This document shows positions 55,073-63,485 of a DNA stretch of 64,000 nucleotides, in pieces. Source of the DNA: Vibrio splendidus (lineage in GTDB: Bacteria; Pseudomonadota; Gammaproteobacteria; Enterobacterales; Vibrionaceae). Under the pieces are notes generated by a model that did not search any database, was not told where the DNA came from, and saw only the letters and a program-made list of their open reading frames with translations. The DNA is taken from NCBI RefSeq assembly GCF_003345295.1, contig NZ_CP031056.1:1798001-1862000 (forward strand). Reading direction: 5' to 3'. The position numbers and the translations under genes are program-made. The stretch's first letter is position 1. Every line of letters starts with the position of its first letter.

Positions 55073-56340
55073 TCGTTCACCTCAATCCGACCCATCAAGT
55101 CAGAGAATAGCCCACCGAACCAAAGTTTGACGCTGTCCCAAAGTCGCACCATCCAAGAGCCTTGTTCTACAGTTTGATCTGCGACTAAAGCGTAACTTGC
55201 CACCTTAGTACCGTTGCTCTTCCAGACGACTTTGCCCACCTCAGATCCCTGCTCAACAGGCGCAATAAGCGGATCAATCATTACCACAGATTTTTTCAGC
55301 GAATCGACTAACCCTCTAGGCATAGTCAGGTACGCATCTTCGGCTATCTTGGCACTAACTTGTTCGATATCCCCCTTCCACACTCGCACCTGAGATTCGA
55401 CTTGATTCTGCTGCATCACTTGTTTGGTATCGTAGAAACGAAATCCATAACTCAGTAGGTTCTTTGAAGCCGTGGTTCGTGCTTGCGGGCTATTGGTACC
55501 CATCACGACCGATATCAACCGCATCTTACCTTCCGTCGCAGAGCTGACTAAGCTGTAGCCAGCATTCTCGGTGTAACCCGTTTTACCACCATCGACGTTA
55601 ATGGACTTGTCCCAAAGCAGTTTGTTTCGATTGTATTGAGTGATCTCATTCCATTTGAATAGACGCTCTTGGTATAACGCATAAACGTCTGGTACATCCT
55701 TGATGATCGACCGCATCAAAATCGCCATATCAAGCGGAGAAGTTTGGATGCCTTCGCCATCTAAGCCATGCGCATTCACAAAGTTAGTATCTTGCAGCCC
55801 AAGCGATTTCGCCCAACCATTCATTAGGCTAACAAAAGCTTGCTCACTTCCCGCGATGTGTTCGGCCAAAGCGACAGAAGCATCATTACCCGACTGAATG
55901 ATCACCCCTTTCATGAGGTTCGAGACCGAAATCTCGTCTCCAGGCTGAATAAACATCTTGGATGACTCTGAAAATTTTGCCGACCACGCATTTTCACTGA
56001 CCGAGACTTTATCCTGCCATGTCAATCTACCGGACTTAATCTCTTGTCCAATCACATAAGCCGTCATCAACTTCGTCAAACTGGCGGGCGCTAAGATCGC
56101 GCGTGAGTTTTGCTTTGCAATGATGGTGCCTGATTGAAAGTCCATTAAAACATAACCGTTGGCGGGCAACTCTGGCGGATTGGGCGTTACCACCGCCAAG
56201 CTTGGTGCACTGATCCCTGCTAACGTTAACCAAGCCAACGCTAACCGCCATCGAAGCTTCGCTTTAAACTTCATTTTCGTCTTTGCTACCACAACAAAAT
56301 ATGAGATGACTCTGAACTTCACTACAAAGACCTGACTCAT
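55069..56340 (-). CDS. D-alanyl-D-alanine carboxypeptidase, DacA-like
   Basis: A protein of about 423 residues of the PBP5/6 family. SLTK (SxxK) is near residue 97, SGN (SxN) near residue 158 and KTG near residue 262, so the active site is complete. A C-terminal beta-rich domain and a terminal amphipathic region (VRLWDSVKLWFGGLFSDLMG) fit membrane association. The start at 56340 follows GGAG and overlaps the MurE-like stop (ATGA). This gives a long N-terminus with two hydrophobic stretches; the ATG at 56274 would give a normal signal peptide. It trims the terminal D-Ala from murein peptides. Confidence 0.88.
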   Translation of the reverse strand: MSQVFVVKFRVISYFVVVAKTKMKFKAKLRWRLALAWLTLAGISAPSLAVVTPNPPELPANGYVLMDFQSGTIIAKQNSRAILAPASLTKLMTAYVIGQEIKSGRLTWQDKVSVSENAWSAKFSESSKMFIQPGDEISVSNLMKGVIIQSGNDASVALAEHIAGSEQAFVSLMNGWAKSLGLQDTNFVNAHGLDGEGIQTSPLDMAILMRSIIKDVPDVYALYQERLFKWNEITQYNRNKLLWDKSINVDGGKTGYTENAGYSLVSSATEGKMRLISVVMGTNSPQARTTASKNLLSYGFRFYDTKQVMQQNQVESQVRVWKGDIEQVSAKIAEDAYLTMPRGLVDSLKKSVVMIDPLIAPVEQGSEVGKVVWKSNGTKVASYALVADQTVEQGSWMVRLWDSVKLWFGGLFSDLMGRIEVNE

Positions 56341-57773
56341 AGCGTCTCCTCCAAAGTCAGTGCCGCAACATCGCCGATATAACATTGTCGACCCACTTGA
56401 TTAGTCGTGATGTATTGATGAGTTTCCGAGCCTTTACCGCAAACCAAGATAAGATCGCCCCTTCGACTCAATTGCTTAGCGACCTGAATCGCCTCATGGC
56501 GATCACTGATTTCATAGCAAAGCGTACTACTCACTTGCGAAGTTAATGCACGGAAAATATCCTCCTGCATTTCGCCAAGTGGGTTGTCTGAGGTGAAAAT
56601 AACAACATCAGAATGGGTAGCGCATAACTTCCCAATGTCAGCTGCATCCCGTATTCGGTCGCCCGTAACACCGACGACCGTTATCACTCGCTTAGCCAAC
56701 TGAGAGTGAATGCCTTGGTAGAGAGCCGAAAGGCCATCAAAGTTATGTGCATAATCCACTAAAGCCAAAGCGCCATTGTCTAGCGATAGATACTTTGAAC
56801 GCCCGTCAGGTGCAACAACACCATTCAGCGCGTTTGCGATGTCCGATAACGACCACTTCAATGTCAACAGGGTTGCTGCCATCGCTAAGGCATTCTCGAC
56901 ATTAAACTGAAAGGGAAGTTGGCTAAAAACAGGCTCCTTTCTACCTTGATTATTGAGAATAAAAGTAGCGCCAAATTGCTCAACCTTCAGTTGTTCAACA
57001 TAAATATCCGCCTCTGGATTGTGCATTGAGAATGTCACAACATTCACTCGGCTGCTTGCTCGTTCTATCGCAACATTGGCATGCGCATCATCTAGGTTGA
57101 TCACCGCAAAACCATTGGGTTGAATTCGATCTAAAATCTGAAGCTTCGCCTGAACATAGCCATCAACCGTTCTGTGATAATCAAGGTGGTCACGGCCAAT
57201 ATTGGTGATCACCCCAACAGACAACGGTACAAATCCGGCTCTGTCTTGCACCAATGCATGACTGCTTAACTCCATAACGTTATCCGTGACCTGCGCTTCA
57301 GCCATATCCTTAAATAAGTTCAACAGAGTGACACCGTCTGGTGTGGTATTACTCAGCTCTTGTTTCTTGCCCGCGAACTCCACACCGAGCGTTCCAATGT
57401 AGGCGCTCCGTTGCTTGTGCTTGAGGATCTGATTCAAACCATGAGCAACGGTCGTTTTTCCATTTGTTCCGGTAATACCAATGTGATTAATCTTCTTATG
57501 TGGGTATCGATAAAAAGCCTTAATAAGCAACAAGCTTTGGTAATGACTTCCAGTCACCAACACAGGCACCGATGCTGAAACAGGTTTTGTTGCAATAATG
57601 GCAACCGCCCCATTCGCAATCGCACTTTCAATATAGCGATGACTGTCATGAGCAGCCCCTTCGCGGCAAACAAACACACCCTGAGACTCAATATGCTCAC
57701 TGTTTGTTGAGAAGCGCCTAATCGACAGTGCGCTCAGTTGTTTTAAAAAGCCTTTCAATTTGTCACTCAACAT
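56337..57773 (-). CDS. MurE-like Mur ligase paralogue
   Basis: A 478-residue Mur ligase. GITGTNGKTTVAH near residue 98 is the ATP loop, DHLDYHRTVDGYVQAK holds the carbamylated Lys near residue 208, and VDYAHNFDGL and GVTGDRIRDAADIG are C-terminal domain blocks. The motif that selects the added amino acid, DNPR in meso-diaminopimelate enzymes, reads DNPLGEM, and GKGHE reads GKGSE. It therefore probably adds a different amino acid or acts on a different UDP-MurNAc peptide. It is first in a coupled operon with a DacA-like enzyme and an exporter. Divergent LysR control is likely. Confidence 0.85.
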   Translation of the reverse strand: MLSDKLKGFLKQLSALSIRRFSTNSEHIESQGVFVCREGAAHDSHRYIESAIANGAVAIIATKPVSASVPVLVTGSHYQSLLLIKAFYRYPHKKINHIGITGTNGKTTVAHGLNQILKHKQRSAYIGTLGVEFAGKKQELSNTTPDGVTLLNLFKDMAEAQVTDNVMELSSHALVQDRAGFVPLSVGVITNIGRDHLDYHRTVDGYVQAKLQILDRIQPNGFAVINLDDAHANVAIERASSRVNVVTFSMHNPEADIYVEQLKVEQFGATFILNNQGRKEPVFSQLPFQFNVENALAMAATLLTLKWSLSDIANALNGVVAPDGRSKYLSLDNGALALVDYAHNFDGLSALYQGIHSQLAKRVITVVGVTGDRIRDAADIGKLCATHSDVVIFTSDNPLGEMQEDIFRALTSQVSSTLCYEISDRHEAIQVAKQLSRRGDLILVCGKGSETHQYITTNQVGRQCYIGDVAALTLEETL

Positions 57774-57856
57774 CCACTTGTCCCTTAAGTTAGCTAGGAT
57801 TTCTTGATTAAGTTGAGTATATTTTGCTGACCAACATCGATAAAATTGAACAAATC

Positions 57857-57891
57857 AATCCAAGTTATTAGTCAGATTGATAACTTGAATT
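57857..57891. promoter_or_regulatory. Large dyad between MurE-like and LysR genes
   Basis: CAAGTTAT-N11-ATAACTTG at 57861-57887 is perfect and extends to AATCCAAGTTAT and ATAACTTGAATT at 11 of 12 positions. The length, symmetry and T-N11-A core fit a LysR regulator binding site. Confidence 0.65.
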
Positions 57892-57926
57892 CTTTTGTGT
57901 TACCTCTACCAGATGCGAGTATTGCT

Positions 57927-58865
57927 GTGAAAGATCTTAATTGGCGTGGAATCGACCTCAACCTACTGCTGACTTTTGATGCACTTTTTCGTTTAAAGAG
58001 TGTTTCTGCAGCCTCAAAAGAACTGCACTTGGGACAGCCAGCCACCAGTTATAACCTCAAGCGGCTCCGTGAGTTATTGGGTGACCCTCTGTTTGAAAGG
58101 CAAGGCAATAAAATGCAGCCGACCGTGAGAGCACATGAAGTCGCCCCAAAAGTTCAGCAAATTTTGTCGATTTTCACACAAGATATTTTACCTGCTGAGC
58201 AATTTGAGCCACAAAACTACACAGGTCAGTTCATCATTGGCGTCAGTGATTATGCAGAGCAGATCTTTGGCCCAGACATTTTCGACACGCTTCAGAAACT
58301 TGCTCCTCAAAGTAAGGTTCTGCTCAAGCCTGTCGACAGTGCAAATTGCGTAACGTTACTCGAAGATCAAGATACTGACTTATGCATTGGCGTATTTCAG
58401 GAGCTACCAAACCACCTCAACACCACCTTTCTTTACCGAGAAAAACACCTGTGTACCTTTGATAACAAGATATTGAATACCAAACTTCCAATTCCGCTAG
58501 ACACCTACTTAGACACACCGCAAATGATCATTACGGCGAATCAAGAGTTAACCAGCCAAGTCGACAGCACATTGGAAAAAATGGGAGTAAAACGAAATGT
58601 GGTACTTGGGACGACCCGTTTTCTAACGATTCGTAGGATGCTTTCAGGAAGAAATCTGTTGGCTGTAATGGCCGAGATGGTCGGTCGTTCTGAGTTAATT
58701 GACGATGACTTGGTGTTATGCGACCCGCCGATTGATATCCCTGACTTTGATATCGATATGGTGACTTTAAAACGCAACGCGAACCACCCTCGAATTCAGT
58801 TTCTGACGCAACTCGTCCAAAACCTCATTCAAGATAAAGTGAGAGAGCTAAGATTAATCAGATAA
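57927..58865 (+). CDS. LysR-family transcriptional regulator, divergent from the MurE-like operon
   Basis: A protein of about 312 residues of the NodD/NahR-like subgroup (GIDLNLLLTFDALFRLKSVS, then DPLFERQGNKMQPT). The start is taken as the GTG at 57927. The frame is open back to a TTG at 57846, but that interval contains the large dyad and has no ribosome binding site, so it is more likely intergenic. The effector domain begins near residue 95. It probably controls the divergent MurE-like operon and itself. Confidence 0.88.
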   Translation: MKDLNWRGIDLNLLLTFDALFRLKSVSAASKELHLGQPATSYNLKRLRELLGDPLFERQGNKMQPTVRAHEVAPKVQQILSIFTQDILPAEQFEPQNYTGQFIIGVSDYAEQIFGPDIFDTLQKLAPQSKVLLKPVDSANCVTLLEDQDTDLCIGVFQELPNHLNTTFLYREKHLCTFDNKILNTKLPIPLDTYLDTPQMIITANQELTSQVDSTLEKMGVKRNVVLGTTRFLTIRRMLSGRNLLAVMAEMVGRSELIDDDLVLCDPPIDIPDFDIDMVTLKRNANHPRIQFLTQLVQNLIQDKVRELRLIR

Positions 58866-59097
58866 GTACAAATCGAGGCCAATTCTACAAATATTCAAGC
58901 TCCATTTTATGGTCGAATCCGCTCGAACTTGAATTGCCAAGCAATTTATAAACGTTAATCGATCGATAAATACAATCACAAGAAAAATACAAGCAACGAC
59001 AACCAATCATTCAAAGAGATGCATTTGCAATTTTTTTAGAAAATTTCAAAAATTATTAGAATTTAATCCCTAACTCTAATGAGTATTTTGTTAGTCT

Positions 59098-59115
59098 TGG
59101 AAACAATTATTTACA
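59098..59115. promoter_or_regulatory. TyrR box
   Basis: TGGAAA-CAATTA-TTTACA differs from the TyrR consensus TGTAAA-N6-TTTACA at one place and keeps the invariant G and C. It lies about 40 bases upstream of an aromatic amino acid permease gene. The preceding 230 bases of the gap are AT-rich with nothing else recognised. Confidence 0.7.
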
Positions 59116-59155
59116 ATCCAAAGAAAAATTATTTGGATCGCTAGAGGTTGTTTTT

Positions 59156-60325
59156 TTGAATATGAAATTATTCGGCAGTTCTTTGATTCTTTCAGGAACT
59201 GCATTAGGGGCTGGTATGCTTGCCATTCCCATGGTGTTGGCCCAATTTGGCTTCATGATCAGCTCAGTGCTTATGCTGCTTATCTTTATTGGCACCACCT
59301 ACTCAGCACTCCTCCTCGCAGAAGCGTGCACCAAAACCAAAGACAACAGTGGAATGAGCAGTGTTGCTTACCTGACTTTGGGCAGCAAAGGTAAACACTT
59401 TATCAATGCACTCTTTTACTTGCTGTTGGTGTGCATGCTCATCGCTTATATCTTGGGTGTCGGCGACATCATTCATAAGCTACTGCTCGATGTCGGCGTA
59501 GACATCTCTGCATCCGCTGCTTATACCGTTTTCAGCCTATTAATGGGTGTGATTGTGGTGGCGGGTAAGTCGTATATCGACAAACTAAATCGCGGTTTAT
59601 TCATCACGATGGTGGTGATGCTGCTTATCGTTATCGCCTCTTTGTTTAGCAACATTCGCCTTGATTACCTGACTCAAGCTAGCAAATACACAGCTAATGA
59701 CGTGGTGCAGTACAGCGCGGTTATCTTTACCAGCTTTGCCTCTATGGTGGTGATTCCGTCACTGGTTATATACAACCGAGAAGCGACTCAAAAGCAGATC
59801 CGCAATATGATTCTGCTAGGCTCTGTGATTCCACTAATCTGCTACCTCACTTGGTTATTCGCGATTATTGGCAACCTTGGTACAGACGCTATCAGCCAAT
59901 TCCATAACATTTCAGAACTGATCTCGGCGTTTAGCGGGCAGTCTTCTTGGCTGAAAGTAGTGATTGCGCTGTTCTCAGTATTGGCATTGGTAACCTCTTT
60001 CCTTGGTGTGTCTATGGCGATGTACGACCAAAACAAAGATGCAGTCACCAGCAACAAAGCATTGGCTTATGCCCTAACCTTCGTTCTACCTTTGGTATTA
60101 GCTGAGTTATTCGCTAGCCAATTCGTGAGCATGTTGGATTACGCGGGGATGGTGTTGGTGTTCTTAGCTATCTGGGGACCACTTGCAATGGTGGTTAAAG
60201 TTCGTAGGCCAGACTTTCCTCACCTACAGACTCAAGGCAGCTATACCGCAGCCGGTGGTGACACGGCACTTATCGCAACATTTGGTTTTGGTGCGTTGAT
60301 TTTTATCTCTTGGTTTATGGGTTAA
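59156..60325 (+). CDS. Aromatic amino acid permease (Mtr/TnaB/TyrP family)
   Basis: A 389-residue membrane protein with 11-12 hydrophobic segments. The first, SGTALGAGMLAIPMVLAQFG, is the hallmark of the HAAAP family, which carries tryptophan or tyrosine with protons. NREATQKQIRNMILLGS and FLGVSMAMYDQ are later family blocks. The start may be the TTG at 59156, eight bases after AGAGG, or the ATG two codons on. The TyrR box supports tyrosine-, phenylalanine- or tryptophan-linked control. Confidence 0.9.
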   Translation: MNMKLFGSSLILSGTALGAGMLAIPMVLAQFGFMISSVLMLLIFIGTTYSALLLAEACTKTKDNSGMSSVAYLTLGSKGKHFINALFYLLLVCMLIAYILGVGDIIHKLLLDVGVDISASAAYTVFSLLMGVIVVAGKSYIDKLNRGLFITMVVMLLIVIASLFSNIRLDYLTQASKYTANDVVQYSAVIFTSFASMVVIPSLVIYNREATQKQIRNMILLGSVIPLICYLTWLFAIIGNLGTDAISQFHNISELISAFSGQSSWLKVVIALFSVLALVTSFLGVSMAMYDQNKDAVTSNKALAYALTFVLPLVLAELFASQFVSMLDYAGMVLVFLAIWGPLAMVVKVRRPDFPHLQTQGSYTAAGGDTALIATFGFGALIFISWFMG

Positions 60326-60374
60326 TTCTCAAACTAATACAATATCTAGTGACCATTTCAACGGTAGTCGATAC

Positions 60375-60447
60375 CAAAAAAGCCCGTGAGCATTACTCTG
60401 GATTAGCAATGACCGCTAATTAGTAGTAAAGGCTTATGGGCTTTTCA
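60375..60447. terminator. Long hairpin, probable bidirectional terminator
   Basis: AAAAAGCCC and GGGCTTTT pair across a long loop with further internal pairing (GTGAGC with GCTTAT). It lies between convergent genes. Confidence 0.6.
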
Positions 60448-60485
60448 TTTTCTGATTATCATTGCCGAGAACTAAAAGCCCTCTC

Positions 60486-60923
60486 TCATTTGGTCAAATT
60501 ACCAAGCAATTGCTCACACTGTGCTTTTAGCGATTTAAGCTCATCTTCATTCATCTGAGAAAGACACAGCATTTCAACTGGCACGGTTTGCGCTTGCTCT
60601 TTGAGCTCTACCCCGGCAGGTGTCAGCGTAATAACCCGAACTCGTTCATCTTCAGCACTGCGAGTTCTAAGCACATAACCTTTCGCTTCCAAACGCTTGA
60701 GTAATGGCGTCAACGTCCCTGAATCTAAATGCGTTTTTGCGCCTAGCGCTTTGACATTTATCTCTTTTTCTTCCCAAAGCACCATCATCACAATGTACTG
60801 CAAGTAAGTAAGATCAAGCGCTTTCAGTAAAGGTTGATACGCCCTACTCATTGCATTCGACGCACTATACAACGCAAAACACACCTGATTATCCAGCTTT
60901 AGATAGTCATCTTGGTCGCTCAT
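60486..60923 (-). CDS. ohrR: MarR-family organic hydroperoxide sensor OhrR
   Basis: A protein of about 145 residues. LDNQVCFALYSASNAM at residues 10-25 contains the reactive Cys of OhrR, which is oxidised by organic peroxides and releases DNA. The winged helix follows (LGAKTHLDSGTLTPLLKRLE, then DERVRVITLTPAG). GAGG precedes the ATG at 60923. It is divergent from ohr, its classical target, with palindromes between them. Confidence 0.93.
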   Translation of the reverse strand: MSDQDDYLKLDNQVCFALYSASNAMSRAYQPLLKALDLTYLQYIVMMVLWEEKEINVKALGAKTHLDSGTLTPLLKRLEAKGYVLRTRSAEDERVRVITLTPAGVELKEQAQTVPVEMLCLSQMNEDELKSLKAQCEQLLGNLTK

Positions 60924-60945
60924 GATCACCTCACCAATAAATTAA

Positions 60946-60957
60946 ATTGTGCACAAT
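60946..60957. promoter_or_regulatory. OhrR operator, ohrR-proximal
   Basis: ATTGTGCACAAT is a perfect 12-bp palindrome 23 bp upstream of the ohrR start codon. It is similar in core to the dyad at 60998 and to AT-rich OhrR sites. Confidence 0.6.
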
Positions 60958-60997
60958 ATACTTGCGCGCTCAAATTTTATCAATTAAGCTAGCTTTA

Positions 60998-61023
60998 AAA
61001 TTAAGTTGTGTGCAATTTAATTT
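60998..61023. promoter_or_regulatory. OhrR operator, ohr-proximal
   Basis: AAATTAAGTTG-TGTG-CAATTTAATTT is a 26-bp dyad with a single mismatch in each arm pair. It is centred about 40 bp before the ohr start codon. Confidence 0.65.
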
Positions 61024-61050
61024 TACACAATTCAAATAAGGACTAAAACA

Positions 61051-61473
61051 ATGACAACACTCTACACAACTTCTGCAACAGCAACGGCAGGTCGTAATGG
61101 CCAAGTATCAACTGATGACAATCTACTCTCAGTGGCATTGAGCTACCCTAAAGAGATGGGCGGTTCAGGTGAAGCGACCAACCCAGAACAGCTATTTGCT
61201 GCGGGCTATTCTGCGTGCTTCTCAAACGCGTTGCTTCATGTAGCGAAAGAGATGAAGATTAAGATCGCATCAGCGCCAACAACCGCAACGGTAGGCATTG
61301 GTCCAAATGAGAATGGTGGCTTTGCTTTAACCGTTTCACTAGCCGTTGAACTCGATTTAGATCAGGAACAAGCTGTGACGCTTGTGAAAACGGCGCACCA
61401 AGTCTGCCCATATTCAAATGCAGTTCGTGGCAACATTAATGTGAGATTGTCGGTTAACGGACAAGCGCTTTAG
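61051..61473 (+). CDS. ohr: Organic hydroperoxide reductase Ohr
   Basis: A 140-residue thiol peroxidase of the Ohr/OsmC family, reducing organic and lipid hydroperoxides with lipoylated proteins as known partners. The catalytic Cys lie in GYSACFSNAL near residue 52 and HQVCPYSNAV near residue 118. An Arg early in the chain (AGRNGQVS) helps form the active site. It is regulated by the divergent ohrR. A heptamer repeat begins immediately after its stop codon. Confidence 0.95.
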   Translation: MTTLYTTSATATAGRNGQVSTDDNLLSVALSYPKEMGGSGEATNPEQLFAAGYSACFSNALLHVAKEMKIKIASAPTTATVGIGPNENGGFALTVSLAVELDLDQEQAVTLVKTAHQVCPYSNAVRGNINVRLSVNGQAL

Positions 61474-61506
61474 TTCTTGGTTCTTGGTTCTTGGTTCTTG
61501 GTTCTT
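61473..61506. repeat. Heptamer tandem repeat after ohr
   Basis: GTTCTTG is repeated four times and ends with GTTCTT, starting at the last base of the ohr stop codon. The last copies can fold with AGAACGAGAACC about 8 bases further on into a stem, so the repeat may double as the ohr 3' hairpin. Confidence 0.9.
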
Positions 61507-61600
61507 AAAGCATAGAACGAGAACCTAGAGCTTAACTATGAAAATCAACACGCCGACGATAAACGTGAATGACATTCTTACCTCAATGTAGCGAAATTAG

Positions 61601-61614
61601 AATATCGAGATATT
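61601..61614. promoter_or_regulatory. ArsR-family operator upstream of the regulator gene
   Basis: AATATC-GA-GATATT is a perfect dyad 58 bp upstream of the ArsR start codon. Its core ATATCGAGAT recurs in the dyad before the aldehyde dehydrogenase gene. Confidence 0.6.
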
Positions 61615-61672
61615 GCGATACCTTGTTTTAAAGAGTATATTTCACGTTAATCGAAAACAGCAGCCAAACGCC

Positions 61673-61981
61673 ATGTCAGATATGAATGAAGTTTTAAAGT
61701 CAATCAACAACCCTGTACGCAGAGATATTCTTCATTGGCTTAAGTCGCCTCAAGAGCACTTTAACCTAGAGAAACAACTCGTTGATACCGATGTTGAGGG
61801 GGTATGCGTTAGCATTATTCAAGAGAAGAGTGGCTTATCCCAATCGACCGTTTCTTCTTACCTCTCGAACCTGCAGCGTGCAAAGTTGGTTACTTCAAAA
61901 CGCATTGGCTCGTGGACGTACTACAAGCGTAATGACGAATACATCGAGACGTTTTTAAAAGAGTTATCTAACTCACTCTAA
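61673..61981 (+). CDS. ArsR-family transcriptional regulator
   Basis: A protein of about 102 residues starting at 61673; the frame is open further upstream to a TTG, but that region holds the operator. It is a winged-helix repressor of the ArsR/SmtB fold (LKSINNPVRRDILHWLKSP, then GLSQSTVSSYLSNLQRAKLV). It lacks a CxC metal-binding motif in the recognition helix, having only one Cys (VCVSII), so it is not a typical metal sensor. No good ribosome binding site is seen. It is likely to repress itself and the aldehyde dehydrogenase genes. Confidence 0.88.
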   Translation: MSDMNEVLKSINNPVRRDILHWLKSPQEHFNLEKQLVDTDVEGVCVSIIQEKSGLSQSTVSSYLSNLQRAKLVTSKRIGSWTYYKRNDEYIETFLKELSNSL

Positions 61982-62048
61982 CAAGCAGAATCAAAACAGA
62001 CTGGGTGGATAACGCCGTCCATTTTAATCTTGTCTATTTTCAGAAGAT

Positions 62049-62074
62049 TAGATATCGAGATTTCTCGATATCTA
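62049..62074. promoter_or_regulatory. ArsR-family operator upstream of the aldehyde dehydrogenase gene
   Basis: TAGATATCGAGA-TT-TCTCGATATCTA is a perfect 12-bp-arm dyad containing the same ATATCGAGA core as the upstream site. It is 62-87 bp before the start codon. Confidence 0.75.
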
Positions 62075-62135
62075 GCTATTAAGATATGGCATTAAATAGA
62101 AAAAATATATGAAAAATTAAACGGAGTTGGTAAAC

Positions 62136-63476
62136 ATGAGCAAGTCTATTCAATCTTTTAATCCTAGTAATGGAGAACTACTTGGAGAGGTCAATAACGC
62201 CTCTAGAGATGAAGTAGTTCAAACGGTTCGCCAATCAAAGGCAGCACAAAAAGCATGGAGAAAACTCCCGATAAATGAGCGCGTGCGAACCATTATTAGA
62301 GCTTACCAACACCTTGATCAGCATGCAGACTCCTTCTCAGAATTACTTGCCCGAGAAATGGGTAAAGATATTGGTCGTGCGATTGGCGAAGCAACAGGCG
62401 CGATTTATATGGGTCAGCATTATGCAGGAGAAGCACAACGCGCGCTCAACACTCGCAAATTGTCGGGGTCAACAGAGCTTCAATATCGCCCACTTGGGGT
62501 TGTCGGTGTAATCTCTCCTTGGAACTACCCGGTGATGATGGCAAATAACCTCATCGTGCCTGCGTTAGTCGCGGGTAATACCGTGATTCTAAAACCTTCT
62601 GAAGAGACCCCTCTTATCGCTCAAGCATTCTTTGGTGAGCTACAGAAACACCTACCCGAAGGCGTATTAACAATTTTGCATGGCGATCGCGAAACGGGTA
62701 AGGCTTTAGTTGAAGGTGACATTCAAATGATTGCGTTCACCGGCTCTAAAGCGGCAGGCCAAGACATCATGGTTCGTGCAGCAAGCAAAGTGAAACGCCT
62801 TGTAATGGAGCTGGGCGGCAAAGACCCCATGATAGTGATGCGCGATGCTAACTTAGAACAAGCAGCTCGCTTTGCCGTCGCAGGCAGCTTTGAGAACTCA
62901 GGGCAAATGTGTACTTCGATTGAACGTATCTATGTTGATGATCGTATCGCTGAAAAATTTGAACAACGTGTCACCGAGATCGCCAACATGTACCAGATTG
63001 GCCCGTGGGATATGCCGAACGTAAATATCGGGCCAATCATCAATGCCACGCAACATGGAAAAATCGTTGAACAATTAAAAGACGCACAACAAAAAGGGGC
63101 TACTTTCCTTCTAGGCGGTATTGAACAACCCGAGCGTTATATCCGCCCTACGGTTATCACCGGAATGACAGCAGAAATGAAACTGGAGACAGAAGAAACC
63201 TTTGGTCCAATTGTTGCTATCAGTCGTTACTCAAATATTGATGATGCCATTGAGCGCGCTAATGACAGCGAGTACGGGTTGGGTGCCGTGGTGTTCGGAA
63301 ACCAAGGCGTCAATGACGTTGCTGACGAACTTGATGCTGGCATGGTTGGCATTAATCAAGGACAAGGCGGCAGTGGTGATGCTCCATGGGTTGGTGCGAA
63401 ACAGAGTGGCCTTGGTTACCACGGCTCGGTTGACGGGCACCGTCAGTTTGCACAAGTAAAAGTGGTTTCAAAATAA
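62136..63476 (+). CDS. Aldehyde dehydrogenase (succinate-semialdehyde type)
   Basis: A protein of about 446 residues, with CGGAG nine bases before the ATG at 62136; a TTG three codons earlier is less likely. ISPWNYPVMMAN near residue 128 is the cofactor block, KPSEETPL follows, FTGSKAAGQ is the Rossmann turn, MELGGKDP carries the catalytic Glu near residue 228, and NSGQMCTSIERI has the catalytic Cys near residue 262. The short length and sequence resemble the Sad/YneI group of succinate-semialdehyde dehydrogenases. The true aldehyde is unknown. It is followed after 9 bases by an oxygenase gene, probably in the same operon. Confidence 0.92.
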   Translation: MSKSIQSFNPSNGELLGEVNNASRDEVVQTVRQSKAAQKAWRKLPINERVRTIIRAYQHLDQHADSFSELLAREMGKDIGRAIGEATGAIYMGQHYAGEAQRALNTRKLSGSTELQYRPLGVVGVISPWNYPVMMANNLIVPALVAGNTVILKPSEETPLIAQAFFGELQKHLPEGVLTILHGDRETGKALVEGDIQMIAFTGSKAAGQDIMVRAASKVKRLVMELGGKDPMIVMRDANLEQAARFAVAGSFENSGQMCTSIERIYVDDRIAEKFEQRVTEIANMYQIGPWDMPNVNIGPIINATQHGKIVEQLKDAQQKGATFLLGGIEQPERYIRPTVITGMTAEMKLETEETFGPIVAISRYSNIDDAIERANDSEYGLGAVVFGNQGVNDVADELDAGMVGINQGQGGSGDAPWVGAKQSGLGYHGSVDGHRQFAQVKVVSK

Positions 63477-63485
63477 GGGTTCATG

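Noticed and set aside
57846..57926. An N-terminal extension of the LysR gene
   Set aside because: The interval carries a large palindrome and has a TTG start with no ribosome binding site.
61473..61506. CRISPR-like repeats
   Set aside because: The units are 7 bases with no spacers, and no cas gene is present.
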